Shown in pieces: positions 5,261-7,404 of a stretch of DNA of 7,404 nt (its first letter is position 1; each line of letters opens with the position of its first letter). This DNA comes from JAWOFN01 sp046497505 [NCBI: bacterium] (GTDB lineage Bacteria; Blakebacterota; Blakebacteria; Blakebacterales). Position numbers and translations under genes: made by a program. A model generated the notes under the pieces. It was not told the DNA's origin. It made no database searches and worked only from the letters and a program-made list of their open reading frames with translations. Location of the stretch: NCBI GenBank assembly GCA_046497505.1, contig JAWOFN010000088.1:1-7404 (forward strand). The letters are read 5' to 3'.

Positions 5261-6922
5261 ATGCATCCCGCCAAGCGCAAACTGGCTCTCGGACTCCTCG
5301 TGCTCGTCCCCTTCCTCGGCCTGACCGGGTGTGAGGACGACGAGGCCACGGGTCCGACGAATACCGCGCCGGTGATCAATGCTATCACAGCTGCCACCAC
5401 GTCCACCACGATGACCGCCACCGTGGAGGTGGCCGCCGACGTGACGGACGAGGACGGGGACACACTCCGGTATCGGTGGAGCGCTACGAAGGGGACGATC
5501 TCCCAGACGAGCGCGGCCGGCGATTCCATCGAGTGGACCGCCCCGGACGAGCAGGGCATTGTCACCCTCACCCTGGAAGTGGACGATGGGGTGAACATCA
5601 CGACCGGCACGGTCGACATCGGTGTCGACGTCTACGTGCCCTCGGTACAGCCGTACTTCGTGGGTGACTCCTCCTGCGAGGGCTGCCACGCTGCCGCCCA
5701 CACCGGCTGGGCCTCCACCGCCCACGCTGCCGCCTCCAAGGACCCCGAGTACTGCTCGGCCTGCCACAACACCGGCTGGGACGAGACGGTGGACAACGGC
5801 GGGTACGACGAGGTCCAGCTGGCCTCCCTCCAGGGCGTCCAGTGCGAGTCGTGCCACGGTCCCGGCAGCGCCCATGTCTCCACCCGTGACGCCGCCGACA
5901 TCGAGATGACGCTCGATGCGGCCAGCTGCCAGAGCTGCCACGAGTCCCCCCACAACACCCTGTTCACCGACTGGGCCGCGACGGCCCATGCCGGCGGAGG
6001 ATCGGTGGTCGGGTACCCGGGCGGCGGCCGCGCCGGCTGCTCCCTCTGTCACAGCGGTACCGGCTACGTGGACTACATCGAGACGGGCAGTGACGCGGCG
6101 TACGCCGACCCGGAGCCGATCAACTGCACGGCCTGCCACGACCCGCACAGCGCGGAGAACCGGCAGCAGCTCCGGACCGGCCAGAACGTCACCCTGCCCG
6201 GCGGAGAGGTCGTGGACTTCTCCAAGGCGGGCCTGGGTCTGCTCTGTTTGAACTGTCACACCGGCCGCCGGGGCCCGGCGGGCATCGAGGATCAGCTGGT
6301 GAACGGTTCGGCTCACTTCGGTCCGCACCACGGCAACCAGGGCGGGATCTTCTACGCCGACGTGGTGGTGAGGGACGTCGCTCCCGCAGGATTCGTCTGG
6401 AGCGAGACACGGCACCGGGAGATCGAGGACGGCTGCGTGACCTGTCACATGGGCGGCGAGACCGGCGGCATGACCGGTCACTCCTTCGAGGTCGCCACCG
6501 AGGCGTGTGAGCCCTGCCACGGTACGATCGAGACCTTCGACGACATCATCGCCAAGAACGACTACGACGGTGACGGGAACGTCTCGGGCGTGCAGACCGA
6601 GGTGCATCATCTCGTGGACGACCTGGTGGCCGCCATCGTGGCCACGGGGATTGACACCTCGGGCATCTCGGGCGACAGCGATGTGGACGTCATCGTGTCC
6701 GCCGTCGGCGCCGACGACACCACCACGGCGATCTGGGGCGGCCTGGATCCGGCGTACAGCCCCTACGAGGTGCGGCAGTCCGCGTGGAACCTGGCCGCGG
6801 TCTCCTTCGACCACAGCTACGGTGTCCACAACGCCGCGCTGGTGATTCAGCTGCTGCAGCAGTCCATCAAGTACATGGGCGGGACCCTGCCCGGGAAGGA
6901 ACTGGTGGAAGGCGGCTTCTAG
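5261..6922 (+). CDS. Nine-heme c-type cytochrome lipoprotein with N-terminal PKD/Ig-like domain
   Basis: This 553-residue protein starts with a lipoprotein signal: positive MHPAKRKL, hydrophobic core, lipobox LTGC with acylated Cys24, then an acidic CEDDE. Residues about 35-122 form a PKD/cadherin-like beta domain (DEDGDTLRYRWSA at 63-75). Nine CXXCH heme sites follow, with cysteines starting at 139, 165, 195, 223, 260, 289, 329, 392 and 416. The arrays CEGCH..W..TAH (139-155) and CQSCH..W..TAH (223-243) repeat a pattern typical of cytochrome c554-like proteins. An EF-hand-like loop DYDGDGNVSG (434-443) may bind calcium, and GVHNAA (521-526) in the C-terminal helix resembles the distal-ligand motif of multiheme families. 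Role inferred: periplasmic or outer-surface electron transfer; a catalytic activity such as N- or S-oxide reduction cannot be excluded. GAGG sits 5 bases before ATG 5261. No cytochrome maturation or partner genes are in view. Confidence 0.9.
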   Translation: MHPAKRKLALGLLVLVPFLGLTGCEDDEATGPTNTAPVINAITAATTSTTMTATVEVAADVTDEDGDTLRYRWSATKGTISQTSAAGDSIEWTAPDEQGIVTLTLEVDDGVNITTGTVDIGVDVYVPSVQPYFVGDSSCEGCHAAAHTGWASTAHAAASKDPEYCSACHNTGWDETVDNGGYDEVQLASLQGVQCESCHGPGSAHVSTRDAADIEMTLDAASCQSCHESPHNTLFTDWAATAHAGGGSVVGYPGGGRAGCSLCHSGTGYVDYIETGSDAAYADPEPINCTACHDPHSAENRQQLRTGQNVTLPGGEVVDFSKAGLGLLCLNCHTGRRGPAGIEDQLVNGSAHFGPHHGNQGGIFYADVVVRDVAPAGFVWSETRHREIEDGCVTCHMGGETGGMTGHSFEVATEACEPCHGTIETFDDIIAKNDYDGDGNVSGVQTEVHHLVDDLVAAIVATGIDTSGISGDSDVDVIVSAVGADDTTTAIWGGLDPAYSPYEVRQSAWNLAAVSFDHSYGVHNAALVIQLLQQSIKYMGGTLPGKELVEGGF

Positions 6923-6950
6923 CAGGGAGCCGGCAGCGGTGAAGCAGCAG

Positions 6951-6961
6951 TGATGGAGCAG
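6951..6961 (+). other. Group II intron target site (IBS2-IBS1) in the 5' exon
   Basis: The 11 bases immediately before the intron split into TGATGG (6951-6956) and AGCAG (6957-6961). These are fully complementary to CCATCA (7230-7235) and CTGCT (7298-7302) inside the intron, in the order expected for IBS2-EBS2 and IBS1-EBS1 pairing. This fixes the 5' junction at 6961/6962. The site lies in the spacer downstream of the cytochrome stop, so no gene is broken. Confidence 0.65.
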
Positions 6962-7229
6962 GTGCGTCTTCGGGCGCGCCTCCCTCGAAGCGGGTCCCCG
7001 GTGGCGGCCGGGGATCCGCTTCTACTTGTGTGCCAGGCATGACCAACAGCTCGGGGGTGAGAGTCCCCTGACCAACCTGATGGAGGTGAAGGTCTAGCGA
7101 AGCGCAAGGGCGCCCGCCGTGAGACGGGGTCTGAAGGAAGCGTGGAGCAAAGCCGCGACCCGACGAACAGGAACCGGATAGCAGGCGTTCCGGACCGGAC
7201 GAGCGGGCAAGTGACCGCAAAGTCCATAT

Positions 7230-7235
7230 CCATCA
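7230..7235 (+). other. Candidate EBS2 of the intron
   Basis: CCATCA is the exact reverse complement of TGATGG at 6951-6956. The pairing extends to 7 bp if T7229 joins A6957. It lies between partially complementary flanks (GTCC/GGGTCC region), consistent with a domain I loop. Confidence 0.55.
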
Positions 7236-7297
7236 AGGGTCCGGAGCGTAGATCGGGCGGGTGTGCGGTGAAGGCGGTTGGACTTACCCTGGGAGGC

Positions 7298-7302
7298 CTG
7301 CT
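7298..7302 (+). other. Candidate EBS1 of the intron
   Basis: CTGCT is the exact reverse complement of AGCAG, the five exon bases adjoining the intron. It follows GGGAGGC, a context where EBS1 falls in related bacterial introns. Five base pairs alone are weak, but the position, together with EBS2, supports the call. Confidence 0.5.
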
Positions 7303-7404
7303 GATTTTTCACCGCCCGGATTTTCGGGGCGCCGAACGGATAAATGCGGAATATCATATAGAGGTTTTCCAGCATAATCATCCAGCGGGAAACGGATTGA
7401 TGAG
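7303..7404. other. Lower-GC tail of uncertain origin at the window edge
   Basis: These 102 bases are about 48% GC, well below the rest of the window, with T-runs and A/T-rich codon-like triplets. They do not resemble the remainder of intron domain I that should follow EBS1. A frame is open on the plus strand through 7298-7404 (including ERINAEYHIEVFQHN), and another on the minus strand begins at ATG 7381 (MIMLENLYMIFRIYPFGAP). Neither is recognised. The tail may be an inserted element, a truncation junction or diverged intron. Confidence 0.4.

Larger units (their letters stand above)
6962..7404 (+). mobile_element. Group II intron, 5' part (domain I); 3' limit not visible
   Basis: A group II intron is a self-splicing ribozyme and retroelement. 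The 5' end is GTGCG (6962-6966), the bacterial consensus. Domain I features follow: a strong interrupted stem GAAGCGG/CCGCTTC plus CCCCGG/CCGGGG (6987-7022), the block GGGGGTGAGAGTCCCC (7053-7068), CCGTGAGACGG (7117-7127), and the conserved-looking runs CTGAAGGAAGC (7131-7141) and CCCGACGAACAGGAACC (7160-7176). It continues to CTTACCCTGGGAGGCCTG (7283-7300), where EBS1 is placed. These words and their order match bacterial IIB/chloroplast-like introns as I know them. No reverse transcriptase frame is visible, and domains II-VI would lie beyond the window if present. The last 102 bases look foreign, so the element may be truncated or interrupted near 7303. It is in the same orientation as the cytochrome gene. 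Confidence 0.82.

Noticed and set aside
5090-6829. 579-residue open frame on the minus strand opposite the cytochrome gene
   Set aside because: It is the antisense shadow of the nine-heme gene; composition is repetitive Val/Gly/His and no domain is seen, while the plus frame has a signal peptide, nine CXXCH motifs and a ribosome binding site.
6851-6862. Palindrome CTGCTGCAGCAG near the cytochrome 3' end
   Set aside because: It is within coding sequence specifying a Leu-Leu-Gln-Gln helix and is explained by codon use; no regulatory role is indicated.
6923-6961. Intrinsic terminator as the intron's insertion target
   Set aside because: Some bacterial introns (class C) insert after terminator hairpins, but this spacer has no stem followed by a T-run, and the site is better explained by IBS1/IBS2 pairing.

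Overview
The window is high-GC bacterial DNA with four recognisable genes, one possible small gene and the 5' part of a group II intron. The host cannot be named from the sequence. A B12-dependent ribonucleotide reductase, clear Shine-Dalgarno sites and a periplasmic or surface multiheme c-type cytochrome lipoprotein suit a Gram-negative, respiring, often anaerobic lineage. The cytochrome style resembles proteins from FCB-type or deltaproteobacterial groups, but that placement is a low-confidence inference.

Layout. Positions 1-448 hold no convincing gene. They contain a G-run tract, a promoter carrying two NrdR-type operator boxes one box-spacing apart, and a GC-rich leader of about 190 nt. 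They drive nrdJ (449-3340, +), a class II, adenosylcobalamin-dependent ribonucleotide reductase with its full set of catalytic and C-terminal cysteines. Seventeen bases further on, facing it, lies a DtxR/MntR-family metal regulator (3358-4059, -). It has its own promoter and looks leaderless. Upstream of it on the same strand is a class I SAM-dependent methyltransferase (4134-4889, -). That gene overlaps by 4 nt a possible 38-residue Arg-rich ORF (4886-5002, -). Positions 5003-5260 form a divergent regulatory region with short dyads and a strong leader hairpin. It precedes a nine-heme c-type cytochrome lipoprotein with an N-terminal Ig/PKD-like domain (5261-6922, +).

Thirty-nine bases after the cytochrome stop, a group II intron begins at a GTGCG 5' end (6962). 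Two intron segments, CCATCA at 7230-7235 and CTGCT at 7298-7302, can pair with the 11 contiguous exon bases just upstream, in the order expected for EBS2 and EBS1. The last 102 bases fall to about 48% GC and do not read like the rest of intron domain I, so the intron may be interrupted or truncated there.

Working together: nrdJ is a self-contained deoxynucleotide supply unit that appears to be under NrdR control. The regulator and methyltransferase may be loosely co-transcribed but have no evident shared pathway. The cytochrome is an envelope electron-transfer protein with no visible partner genes here. I see no clear evidence of a new multigene system. The most notable points are the exon-pairing evidence for the intron and its odd tail, the Mn-type metal ligands on an IdeR-like architecture, and the PKD-nonaheme lipoprotein.
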